64,000 bases of DNA, taken from positions 1 to 64,000 of the forward strand of contig JARGPN010000006.1 of the NCBI GenBank assembly GCA_029213045.1, in the 5' to 3' direction. Source of the DNA: Alcanivoracaceae bacterium. Its GTDB lineage: Bacteria; Pseudomonadota; Gammaproteobacteria; Pseudomonadales; Alcanivoracaceae. The notes under the pieces are model-generated. The model saw only the letters and a list, made by a program, of their open reading frames with translations. It was not told the origin of the DNA and did not search any database. Both the position numbers and the translations under genes were made by a program. Shown in pieces: positions 52,408 to 60,088 of this stretch; position 1 is the first letter of the stretch, and each line of letters opens with the position of its first letter.

Positions 52408-53289
52408 GTGAAAATAACCGGCAGCATTGTAGCGTTAGTGACCCCTATGCATTCCGACGGCGCCGTCGATTGGGAGGCACTGCGGAATTTGGTCAATTGG
52501 CACATTGAACAGGGGACGCACGGTATCGTTGCCGTAGGCACTACCGGCGAATCGGCGACCTTGGGCTTTGAAGAGCATGATTTGGTGATTCGTGAAGTGA
52601 TTTCTGCGGCGGCAGGGCGTGTGCCTGTGATCGCGGGCACTGGCGCGAATTCCACCGAAGAGGCTATCCGTATTACCCGTGACGCCAAACGTGACGGCGC
52701 AGATGCGTGCTTGTTGGTGTCCCCTTATTATAACAAGCCGACGCAGGAAGGTTTGTATCAGCATCATGTGGCGGTAGCGAAAGCCGTAGACGTACCGCAA
52801 ATTCTGTATAACGTTCCGGGCCGAACCGCCTGCGACATGTTGCCGGAAACCGTTGAGCGATTGAGCAAAATTAGCAACATTATTGGTATTAAAGAAGCGA
52901 CAGGTAACTTGGATCGTATCCGTGAAATTCGCGAGCGGTGCGGTGATGAGTTCCTTATCTATTCTGGTGATGACGCCACTGCAACAGAAGCTATTTTGCT
53001 TGGCGCAGTGGGGGATATATCTGTAACGGCGAATGTGGTGCCTGCCAAGATGGCAGCGATGTGTGATGCCGCATTAGCAGGTGATGTCGATAAAGCACGC
53101 GCATTAAATGCAGAAATCGAAACATTGCACCGTGATTTATTTGTCGAATCCAATCCAATTCCCGTGAAGTGGGCGTTGCATAAAATGGGGTTAATTGGTG
53201 ACGGCATTCGCCTGCCATTGACGCTGCTGTCTGAGCCGGCGCAGGAAAAATTGCTGCCGGCGTTGCAATCTTGTGGATTGATTAAGTGA
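52408..53289 (+). CDS. dapA: 4-hydroxy-tetrahydrodipicolinate synthase
   Basis: DapA condenses aspartate semialdehyde with pyruvate in lysine and peptidoglycan synthesis. The 293-residue protein has GTTGESATL, the Tyr in YNVPGRTACDM and the Schiff-base Lys in GIKEATG (residue ~161). The start is GTG at 52408. The stop overlaps the bamC start in GTGA. dapA-bamC-purC is the classic order in gammaproteobacteria. Confidence 0.98.
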   Translation: MKITGSIVALVTPMHSDGAVDWEALRNLVNWHIEQGTHGIVAVGTTGESATLGFEEHDLVIREVISAAAGRVPVIAGTGANSTEEAIRITRDAKRDGADACLLVSPYYNKPTQEGLYQHHVAVAKAVDVPQILYNVPGRTACDMLPETVERLSKISNIIGIKEATGNLDRIREIRERCGDEFLIYSGDDATATEAILLGAVGDISVTANVVPAKMAAMCDAALAGDVDKARALNAEIETLHRDLFVESNPIPVKWALHKMGLIGDGIRLPLTLLSEPAQEKLLPALQSCGLIK

Positions 53290-53894
53290 AAAAACTGTTT
53301 TTAGTAGTAGGTATTTCGCTGGGCGCCAGCGCCTGTAGTTGGCTGCCCAACCATTTTTTGGATTATCGAAAAGCTGAATCCATTGAGCCGATGACAGTGC
53401 CAGACGGTATGGTGTTTATTGGTGAGCAACCGTTGTACTCCGTACCGGACGGGCAGCCTGCGCCGGTTTATGAAAAAGAGAAGAAAGACACTATTCCTAA
53501 GCCACCGCGATTGATTGTGGCGAACGCCATTCCCGATGAGGAAGAGCCACGCCCAGAAAACGAGCCTGACCCATCAAGCACGCGCGTTGTTATGGCCCGC
53601 GATGGCAACGGCTATCCCATCATCATGATGCACACGCCATTCAATTGGGCGTGGGAATATGTCGGCCAAGCCATTGCTGCAACGGATTTAAAAATAGACG
53701 ATCGTGACCGCGACTCGGGTACGTTTTATATCAAGACACCGAAAAAGTACGAAGTTGATGGTCGCGAAGCGCAAGTGAAATTGAGCTACACCGCAAACGG
53801 AATTCAGATCACCGTATTAGATCGCAAAGGCGCAGCCCTGTTAGAAAAGGGGGCTGGCCAGCAAATTATCCAGCGTATCTACGACGAGTTGTGA
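53286..53894 (+). CDS. bamC: BamC, short form
   Basis: BamC is a lipoprotein of the outer-membrane assembly complex. The signal ends at Cys17 (GASACSW). An extended N-terminal segment of about 70 residues follows, then one helix-grip domain with FNWAWEYVGQAIAATDLKIDD and RDSGTFYIKT. At 202 residues it is much shorter than E. coli BamC (344), and only one of the two globular domains is present. Gene order supports the identity. The stop overlaps the next start. Confidence 0.88.
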   Translation: MKKLFLVVGISLGASACSWLPNHFLDYRKAESIEPMTVPDGMVFIGEQPLYSVPDGQPAPVYEKEKKDTIPKPPRLIVANAIPDEEEPRPENEPDPSSTRVVMARDGNGYPIIMMHTPFNWAWEYVGQAIAATDLKIDDRDRDSGTFYIKTPKKYEVDGREAQVKLSYTANGIQITVLDRKGAALLEKGAGQQIIQRIYDEL

Positions 53895-54664
53895 GATTCG
53901 CATCGCTCGGTAGTGGCAGCAAAGGCAATGGAACGTTGGTTGCTTGTGGTAATGACATGCTGCTTATCGATTGTGGATTTACGTTAAAAGAAACTGAGCG
54001 ACGCTTAGATAATCTTGGTGTTCGCGGCGAAGATTTATCAGCCGTGCTCGTCACGCATGAACACGGCGATCATATTCGTAGCGTGGGCGCGCTGGCACGA
54101 CGTTATAAGCTGCCAGTGTATGCGTCATTCGGTTCACGTATGGCGGTCGATCAAGGACGGTATGCATTAAATGGATGCGATGTGGTGGAGGTCAGGCCGC
54201 AGCGTTCATTTTTTGTTGGTGAGATTGAATGCTTGCCGGTTCCTGTGCCACACGACGCGCGCGAGCCTTGTCAGTTTGTTTTTACGTGGCGAGGGCGTGT
54301 GCTTGGCGTGTTAACCGATCTAGGGTCGCTGACGCCATGTGTGGTAGAGAGTTATTGCGAATGCGATAGCCTGCTCCTCGAATGCAATCATGATTTGCAA
54401 ATGTTGTTGAACGGACCGTATCCGACATCGTTAATACGTAGAGTGGGCGGAAATTTCGGTCATTTGAGTAATGATCAAGCGGCGGCGTTGCTAAAGCATT
54501 GCAACGTTGATCGGCTGCAGCATTTGGTTTTGTCTCATGTGAGCGAGCAAAATAACAAGCCTGAGCACGCCACTGCGGCAGTATTTAGGGTGGTGGAAAC
54601 GGGGCAAGAACGAATTAGGGTTGCGAGTCAAAATCAAGGTTTTGATTGGCTAGAAGTAGTTTAG
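53891..54664 (+). CDS. Metallo-beta-lactamase fold hydrolase
   Basis: A 257-residue MBL-fold protein of the YycJ/WalJ type. The metal-binding motif HEHGDH is at 56-61. FASLGSGSKGNGTLV is the characteristic beginning, and FGHLSNDQAAALL and LVLSHVSEQNN are later family blocks. It may be a DNA 5' nuclease or phosphodiesterase, by analogy with Bacillus WalJ. The GTG start overlaps bamC in GTGA, and purC is 28 bp on, so it belongs to the dapA-bamC-purC operon. Confidence 0.92.
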   Translation: MRFASLGSGSKGNGTLVACGNDMLLIDCGFTLKETERRLDNLGVRGEDLSAVLVTHEHGDHIRSVGALARRYKLPVYASFGSRMAVDQGRYALNGCDVVEVRPQRSFFVGEIECLPVPVPHDAREPCQFVFTWRGRVLGVLTDLGSLTPCVVESYCECDSLLLECNHDLQMLLNGPYPTSLIRRVGGNFGHLSNDQAAALLKHCNVDRLQHLVLSHVSEQNNKPEHATAAVFRVVETGQERIRVASQNQGFDWLEVV

Positions 54665-54692
54665 CGCCGAAAGGCGGTTTAGGAACTGAACA

Positions 54693-55415
54693 ATGGAAAA
54701 GCGCGAAGAGCTGTATGCAGGTAAAGCGAAATCTGTGTTTACAACAGACGATGCCAATTTATTGGTGTTGGTGTTTCGCAACGACACGTCAGCGTTCGAT
54801 GGAAAAATCATTGAAAAGCTGGAGCGAAAAGGCGCGGTAAACAATCAGTTTAATGCGTTTATTATGCAGAAGCTTTCCGATGCGGGCATTCCTACACACT
54901 ACGAAAAGTTGTTGTCACCGACTGAGTCGCTGGTGAAGCGCATGGAAATGATTCCGTTGGAATGCGTGGTGCGTAACTTTGCGGCAGGTAGCTTAGTGCG
55001 CCGTCTAGGTGTTGAAGAAGGTCAAGAATTAACACCGCCAACGTTTGAGTTATTTCTCAAGAATGACGCATTGGGTGATCCAATGGTCAACGAATTTCAT
55101 GCCCGCAGCTTTGGCTGGGCGACGGACGCTCAGCTCGACAAAATGAAAGAGTTAACGTTCAAAGTTAACGATGTTTTGAAAAAGTTGTTTGCTGACGGCA
55201 ACATGTTATTGGTTGATTACAAGCTCGAGTTCGGGGTGTTTCAGGGCGAAATCATCTTGGGTGATGAGTTTTCACCAGATGGCTGCCGCTTATGGGATAA
55301 AGAAACACGCGAGAAAATGGATAAGGATCGGTTCCGCCAGGGCTTAGGTGGCGTGATTGAGGCTTATGAAGAAGTGGGTAAGCGACTCGGTATGACGTTT
55401 AATTACGATAAATAG
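54693..55415 (+). CDS. purC: SAICAR synthase PurC
   Basis: PurC joins aspartate to CAIR in purine synthesis. The 240-residue product opens [14 protein letters not shown], and has [28 protein letters not shown] and VDYKLEFG. This is the short bacterial form. It is the last gene of the dapA run, 95 bp before a small lipoprotein gene. Confidence 0.98.
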   Translation: MEKREELYAGKAKSVFTTDDANLLVLVFRNDTSAFDGKIIEKLERKGAVNNQFNAFIMQKLSDAGIPTHYEKLLSPTESLVKRMEMIPLECVVRNFAAGSLVRRLGVEEGQELTPPTFELFLKNDALGDPMVNEFHARSFGWATDAQLDKMKELTFKVNDVLKKLFADGNMLLVDYKLEFGVFQGEIILGDEFSPDGCRLWDKETREKMDKDRFRQGLGGVIEAYEEVGKRLGMTFNYDK

Positions 55416-55509
55416 ATATGCCGAGTTGACCAGATGAGTTGTCATTCGCTGCCATTTTGTATTTGAATGGTGGCGTGCAACATTCAATGCTAGACCAAGG
55501 GAGACACCT

Positions 55510-55743
55510 ATGAAAATGATAATAAGAGCTGCCATGCTTGCCGTTTTAGCCTCCACGCTGAGCGGATGCTTTTTGACCAAGCTGGCCACTATGCCAATGC
55601 GTGTTGTGGGTTCGACAGCGTCTGTAGTTGGCGCCGTGGTGTCCGTTCTTCCTGTTGTAGGCAATTCTGCCGATGAAGCCCTCGAGAAAGTGGATGGCGC
55701 CATTGACGCTACCGCAGATGGCATCGACGACATTCCAATCTGA
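55510..55743 (+). CDS. Small lipoprotein, DUF6726-like
   Basis: The 77-residue product has a lipoprotein signal ending at Cys20 (LSGCFL). The rest is short and rich in Val, Ala and Asp (RVVGSTASVVGAVVSVLPVV). I believe this matches the DUF6726 family seen next to core genes in Pseudomonas. No function is known. GGGAG lies before the ATG, and a terminator follows. Confidence 0.75.
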   Translation: MKMIIRAAMLAVLASTLSGCFLTKLATMPMRVVGSTASVVGAVVSVLPVVGNSADEALEKVDGAIDATADGIDDIPI

Positions 55744-55770
55744 TACACACGGATCTCGTTCAAACAAATA

Positions 55771-55796
55771 AAAAGGCGCCAATCGGCGCCTTTTTA
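55771..55796 (+). terminator. Rho-independent terminator
   Basis: AAAAGGCGCC-AATC-GGCGCCTTTT is a 10-bp perfect stem followed by further T. It ends the purC/lipoprotein transcription unit. Confidence 0.92.
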
Positions 55797-55950
55797 TTTG
55801 TTCCGCGGAAGCGCTGGGGGTGTTCGGATGAATGCGCGGCACTATCCAGATGGTTAGAAACAAGGCATAACTGTCTGTCTGAAAAAGGTTATATCGCTGG
55901 GATAATCTCTGTCCGCAGAATAAAAAGTGTGCTTTAGGTAGGAGAAAGGA

Positions 55951-57129
55951 ATGTTCCGCATACAGACCCTAAATCAAATAGCTGTTCAAGGCTTGGAGCG
56001 TTTTTCACGCGAGACCTATGAAGTGGCGTCGGAGATAGGACACCCTGACGCAATTCTGCTGCGCAGCGCGAAGCTCACAGCAGAGCACGCGCCCGAATGT
56101 TTAAAGGCTGTGGCAAGGGCCGGAGCGGGCGTAAACAACATCGATGTGGCTGCCTTTACTGCACGCGGCATACCTGTTTTTAACACCCCCGGCGCAAATG
56201 CCAACGCAGTGAAAGAGCTGGTTTTGGCGGCCTTGTTGCTCAGCTCTAGGGGTATCGTGGACGGTATTCGCTGGGCTGAAGGTCTCGACACAGAAAAGGA
56301 TGAGGCCGCCTTAAACGCGTTGATAGAGAAGGAAAAAAAGCGTTTCAAAGGGCAAGAGCTAAGAGACCGCACTCTCGGGATCGTTGGGCTTGGCGCTATC
56401 GGGTCGCAAGTTGCCGAGATGGCGTTGGGTTTGGGTATGCAGGTTGTTGGGTATGATCCTGCGCTGTCAGTAGATGCCGCGTGGCGCCTGCCAAATCAGG
56501 TGCAGCGTATGGAGAACTTGTCGGCGTTGCTCGCTAAATCAGACTATATCAGTCTACATCTGCCGCTTTTTCCGGAAACGCATCACTTGATTGGCGCTGA
56601 AAGCCTTAAGTCGGTGAAGCCTGGTGCTCGCTTGCTTAACTTTGCACGGGCTGAAATTGTGGATCCAATGGCGGTGAAAGGCGCTCTGGAAGGTCAGCGA
56701 CTAGGGGCGTATTTATGCGACTTCCCTAGCGTTACGCTGCACGGGGTTAAGGGCGTGATCTGCACCCCACATTTAGGCGCGAGCACGGATGAATCAGAAC
56801 AAAACTGCGCGATGATGGCTGCCGACCAGCTGATGGATTTTCTGGAACACGGCAATATTCGAAATTCGGTGAATTTTCCGTCGTTAATGCTCGAGCGGAG
56901 CCGAGGCTTCCGGGTTGCACTGACTAATCGTAATGTGCCGAGAATGCTCGGCCAGGTTCTGGCAATATTCGCTGATGCCAATACCAATGTGATTGATATG
57001 CTTAACAAAAGCCGAGACGACGTAGCCTATAACTTACTGGATCTCGACGTTGCGCCGGATGACAGCATGCTCGATGCGATCAGAAGTATCGACGGAGTGA
57101 TCAATGTGCGTGTTATCGGTGAGGCCTGA
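55951..57129 (+). CDS. D-3-phosphoglycerate dehydrogenase-like protein
   Basis: The 392-residue protein is a D-isomer-specific 2-hydroxyacid dehydrogenase of the SerA type. The NAD-binding motif GIVGLGAIGSQVAEMAL is near residues 146-162, catalytic Arg is in AGAGVNNIDV to FARAEIVD region, and the His is in CTPHLGAST. The C-terminal ~75 residues are an ACT domain (VLAIFADANTNVIDML) that would bind serine. It has GGAG upstream of its ATG and no serine-pathway gene next to it. Confidence 0.9.
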   Translation: MFRIQTLNQIAVQGLERFSRETYEVASEIGHPDAILLRSAKLTAEHAPECLKAVARAGAGVNNIDVAAFTARGIPVFNTPGANANAVKELVLAALLLSSRGIVDGIRWAEGLDTEKDEAALNALIEKEKKRFKGQELRDRTLGIVGLGAIGSQVAEMALGLGMQVVGYDPALSVDAAWRLPNQVQRMENLSALLAKSDYISLHLPLFPETHHLIGAESLKSVKPGARLLNFARAEIVDPMAVKGALEGQRLGAYLCDFPSVTLHGVKGVICTPHLGASTDESEQNCAMMAADQLMDFLEHGNIRNSVNFPSLMLERSRGFRVALTNRNVPRMLGQVLAIFADANTNVIDMLNKSRDDVAYNLLDLDVAPDDSMLDAIRSIDGVINVRVIGEA

Positions 57130-57291
57130 GCAGGGTAGAGCCGGATCAACTCTTGGGCTCTGGGCTGGCTGCGGTTACAAAGATGCAACGTGGCAGGCTT
57201 GTCATCCCTCGCAGGCTTCACCACAATAGTTAGACCCTGCCAGTACTGACAGGGATAAAAAGAATAATCGAGCTTTGGCCGGGGTAGTCGC

Positions 57292-57756
57292 TTGAACCTT
57301 TTCCGTTTTTTCCTGCTTCCATTGATGTTGCTGGTGCTGAGTCTGCATGCGCGGGCTGAGTTTCTTATCGGTATTGCTAATATCGCCAACCTCACTGGCC
57401 CTAACCTAGAGTGGGCAGGTGATCACACTAGCTATTACTTCGTTCCTGCGTTTGAACAAAAAAGCACTGGTCTGAGCGAAGACGATTTTCGTTGGATTGC
57501 TGGCATGCGTCACCGTATGGAGCGTGGCTACACGTCGACTAATGGCTTCTACACGGGCCTTATAGCGGGCGATCTCGGCGGGAAAAACGACTATTCGCGT
57601 CTTGGTGCCGGAGCGGAGCTAGGCTATCAATGGGTCAAGCAATACACCCGTATCACTGTGGGCAGTTCGCTCATTATGCTCGAGGCGATTCCAGAGGAAG
57701 ACCTAAAAGAAGAGCCGTCAGTGGTTCTTGGTATCACTTTAAGCCTACGCAAATAA
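57292..57756 (+). CDS. Small exported protein, unknown function
   Basis: I do not recognise the family. The 154-residue product has a signal peptide (MNLFRFFLLPLMLLVLSLHA, cleavage after ARA). The mature part has alternating hydrophobic strands, aromatic residues and Tyr/Gly turns (GMRHRMERGYTSTNGFYTG), and ends in Leu-Ser-Leu-Arg-Lys. This could be a small outer-membrane beta-barrel of about eight strands. The TTG start at 57292 has GGGG upstream and gives the full signal; the next ATG would cut it. It stands 163 bp after the SerA-like gene. Confidence 0.7.
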   Translation: MNLFRFFLLPLMLLVLSLHARAEFLIGIANIANLTGPNLEWAGDHTSYYFVPAFEQKSTGLSEDDFRWIAGMRHRMERGYTSTNGFYTGLIAGDLGGKNDYSRLGAGAELGYQWVKQYTRITVGSSLIMLEAIPEEDLKEEPSVVLGITLSLRK

Positions 57757-57991
57757 CCTTTTGCCCTCATTTAGCTCTCCTAGCATGCCCCGTTCTTGGG
57801 CGGGTTGTGCACAGCCGCGCCCGCTCATTAAATCACCACTTTAAGAAGTCAATGTAACTCATTGATTTTTATTTTGAGATTTTTAAGTCGTTGATTTTTA
57901 AGGCACATATATTAAGGTCGTTTTTTCAACATTTTGACAAATCGGGCGTTTTTGCAGGGGCTTCAGCCGCTTCCCACCAAATAATCCCCAG

Positions 57992-58018
57992 AGTTATCCA
58001 CAGAATCTGTGGGTAACT
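57992..58018. promoter_or_regulatory. Inverted pair of DnaA-box-like sites
   Basis: TTATCCACA (57994-58002) is a perfect DnaA-box consensus. Facing it is TGTGGGTAA (58008-58016), which reads TTACCCACA on the other strand. Together the arms make a 13-bp inverted repeat with one mismatch and one central base. The site lies beside an AT-rich tract. It may be a DnaA-controlled regulatory site or a chance hairpin. Confidence 0.55.
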
Positions 58019-58164
58019 TTCTTATTCTAGAATTTACATTAACTCCCAGCTCGGGCCGTAGATACTGTCACGCTCTTCCGAAAAACCCCGCCAATAAAAA
58101 AACGTTACGTTGCCGCGATAGCATCCAGTCTCTGTCTGTTCTATAGTCGGACAGTCTCGAAAAA

Positions 58165-58193
58165 TTGTTCGACATAATTGCTCTGTGTTATGA
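58165..58193 (+). promoter_or_regulatory. Candidate promoter of the GntR gene
   Basis: TTGTTC (58165-58170) and TTATGA (58188-58193) are 17 bp apart. GTCGGACA and TGTTCGAC form an imperfect inverted repeat at 58146-58172 that overlaps the -35, a possible autoregulation site. Confidence 0.5.
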
Positions 58194-58266
58194 GAAGAGC
58201 AGGGACGGGGATCTCTAGGGCTATATACCAAGCAAATAGAGCCAAGAAGGCTGAGAGGGTTAAGAG

Positions 58267-58974
58267 GTGCTAAGGGGAATGAGTTTTAAAGCGCAGGAAA
58301 GCCTTTCTGAGCAAATCGCTCTGCATCTGGCCAACCAAATTATTCGCGGCGAAATGCTAGCAGGCGATCGTATTCAAGAGCTGCGCATAGCCGGTGAGCT
58401 AGAGGTTAGCCGCGGATCTGTGCGGGAAGCATTGCTGATTCTTGAGCGTCGCCACTTGATAGATATCTTGCCGCGCCGTGGCGCAGTCGTTAAAGATATG
58501 TCAGAGGCGCACGTTCGTAGCCTGTACGAGCTGACTCAAGTATTGCTGGGCTTGGTGGTACGCAAAGCTATAAAAGTAATGCGCGAGGAAGATTTAGACC
58601 CGTTTATTGCCACGATTCACGATCTGCAGTTACGCCTCGATGAGCGCGATTCAGACGGCTTCTTTGCAGCGAGTTTTCGTTTTCTGGAGTTGGCGTATCC
58701 GTTTTCCCGCAACCCATTTGTCGAAGACATTATGAGCAACCTTCAGCCTGCCGTTCAGCGCGCGTATTACATGGCGCTGCATATTGATCAGGATGAAATG
58801 AAAGAGTGTTTGAGTTTCTTTAAGGCGATCATTGAAACGATCTTCCGCAGAGACGTCCGTTCAGCGTTAGAAATTATTCGTGAGTTTGCCGAGCATCAAT
58901 CCAATCTCGTTCAGGATTCGATTGTACGCGCACGGCAGATAGAGGCGGCATGGGGCGCCCGCAGGAAGCGCTAG
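58267..58974 (+). CDS. GntR-family regulator, FCD type
   Basis: The 235-residue protein has an N-terminal GntR winged helix: QIIRGEMLAGDRIQELRIA, then VSRGSVREALLILERRHLID (residues ~22-70). The C-terminal FCD domain is helical (LYELTQVLLGLVVRKA and later). The ligand is probably a small acid or metal-bound metabolite. GTG 58267 has GAGAGGG seven bases upstream; ATG 58279 is an alternative with weaker spacing. It is next to cysZ/smc, as in Pseudomonas, and reads toward convergent cysZ. Confidence 0.92.
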   Translation: MLRGMSFKAQESLSEQIALHLANQIIRGEMLAGDRIQELRIAGELEVSRGSVREALLILERRHLIDILPRRGAVVKDMSEAHVRSLYELTQVLLGLVVRKAIKVMREEDLDPFIATIHDLQLRLDERDSDGFFAASFRFLELAYPFSRNPFVEDIMSNLQPAVQRAYYMALHIDQDEMKECLSFFKAIIETIFRRDVRSALEIIREFAEHQSNLVQDSIVRARQIEAAWGARRKR

Positions 58975-59026
58975 CCTAGGCGGCTAGCGTCTTGTAAGAA
59001 AAAACCAAGGGGCTGCCCCTGACTAT

Positions 59027-59812
59027 TCAGCCAGAGGCCAGTTCTGTTGATTTAAGCGGCATCTCGCTTAACGCTTCCAGCCAGATCAGAGTGCCAGCCA
59101 TGACGGCAATCGGCATGATCAACAAGTTCACCAGTGGAATCATTGTTAGCGCCAAAACAATGCAGCCAAAGCTCAGCACTAGCCATCGCTGATTTTGGAG
59201 GCGCTTCTTCATTTCGGTAAAGCTCACTTGACGGGTGTCAGCCCCGTAGTCGATGTACTGGGCGCCCAGCAGCCAGCCAGACCATAGAAACCAGATGGCC
59301 GAGGCGAAGACATTAACGCCAGGAATAAGCCAAACGATCAGCACCACCAGCAACACCAAGGCGCTGCGCCATATCCAATCCCATGTTTTGCGAATTTCTC
59401 GTTTGAAGGTGCGCCAGATCATCGCGCCGATCGATTCATCCGGCAGTGGCGCGGCGCATACGCGCTGATCCGTGCGCTCAGCTAGAAGCCCCATAAACGG
59501 CGCTGCGACTAACTGGACAGCAATCGTGAATACCGATGCAAACAGGGCAAGCAGCAGTACCCACACTAAAAACACGGCTGCACCGATTAAAAAATCAACA
59601 GCCGGTTCAAGAAATGACCAGAAGCCAGTGATGCTTGTGTCGGCCCAGCTAGAAATCCAATCGGAGATACTGGTGCCGGCGAGGTAATACAGGCTGCCAA
59701 ACAGAATCAAATTAAACAAAGCGGGGATTAGCACCCACGGTAATATGGCTTTTTCCCGCGCCATGTGGGCTGCGCGACTGAGATATGTCAGCGCTGATAC
59801 GGCTTGAATCAT
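59027..59812 (-). CDS. cysZ: CysZ sulfate transporter
   Basis: CysZ is an inner-membrane sulfate uptake protein for cysteine synthesis. The 261-residue product has about four membrane segments and the family blocks VQLVAAPFMGLLAERTDQRV and WFLWSGWLLGAQYIDYGAD. LRNQRW-type RLQNQRWLVLSFGC is also typical. It is divergent from smc, a usual arrangement in this group, and convergent with the GntR gene. Confidence 0.93.
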   Translation of the reverse strand: MIQAVSALTYLSRAAHMAREKAILPWVLIPALFNLILFGSLYYLAGTSISDWISSWADTSITGFWSFLEPAVDFLIGAAVFLVWVLLLALFASVFTIAVQLVAAPFMGLLAERTDQRVCAAPLPDESIGAMIWRTFKREIRKTWDWIWRSALVLLVVLIVWLIPGVNVFASAIWFLWSGWLLGAQYIDYGADTRQVSFTEMKKRLQNQRWLVLSFGCIVLALTMIPLVNLLIMPIAVMAGTLIWLEALSEMPLKSTELASG

Positions 59813-60088
59813 AGGGTCCTCCTGTCGCGAGATAGTCTAGCTGATCTGTATTCAGATTTGGCGGCATTGGTATCGATGAATCTGTATCGAGAGAGTGTGC
59901 TGCTAGTGTGATTCGGGGCATGCACAAAGGCTGGCTTCGCTATACACTAGCCGTTTTTGCGGATTCCGTTCGGAGTCTTTGCCCGACCAGCAGGGAAAGC
60001 CCTTTGGTCGCGCCAGTACCTAGGCCTATGCCTTAAAAATCACTATCTGGCACCGCCGGACGCGGTGCCCATGCGGGTTCAAGTTGTT
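59813..60088. other. Divergent cysZ/smc promoter region
   Basis: About 275 bp separate the two starts. The smc frame stays open back to 59957, but that part (MRIPFGVFARPAG...) is not SMC-like and is treated as untranslated. No clear operator was seen. Confidence 0.5.

Larger units (their letters stand above)
57757..58266. other. AT-rich spacer with DnaA-box pair and GntR promoter
   Basis: This 510-bp gap begins with a stretch rich in TTGATTTTTA-type repeats (57850-57935). It contains the inverted DnaA-box-like pair at 57992-58018 and a promoter candidate at 58165-58193. A minus-strand 65-codon frame at 58034-58231 has no ribosome binding site and is not counted. Confidence 0.6.

Noticed and set aside
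57992-58018. Chromosomal replication origin
   Set aside because: Only two DnaA-box-like sites and an AT-rich tract are seen, and none of the usual origin neighbours (dnaA, dnaN, gidA, rpmH) is present. I keep it as a regulatory candidate only.
58034-58231. 65-codon minus-strand frame upstream of the GntR gene
   Set aside because: It covers the likely promoter, has no ribosome binding site and no protein-like features.
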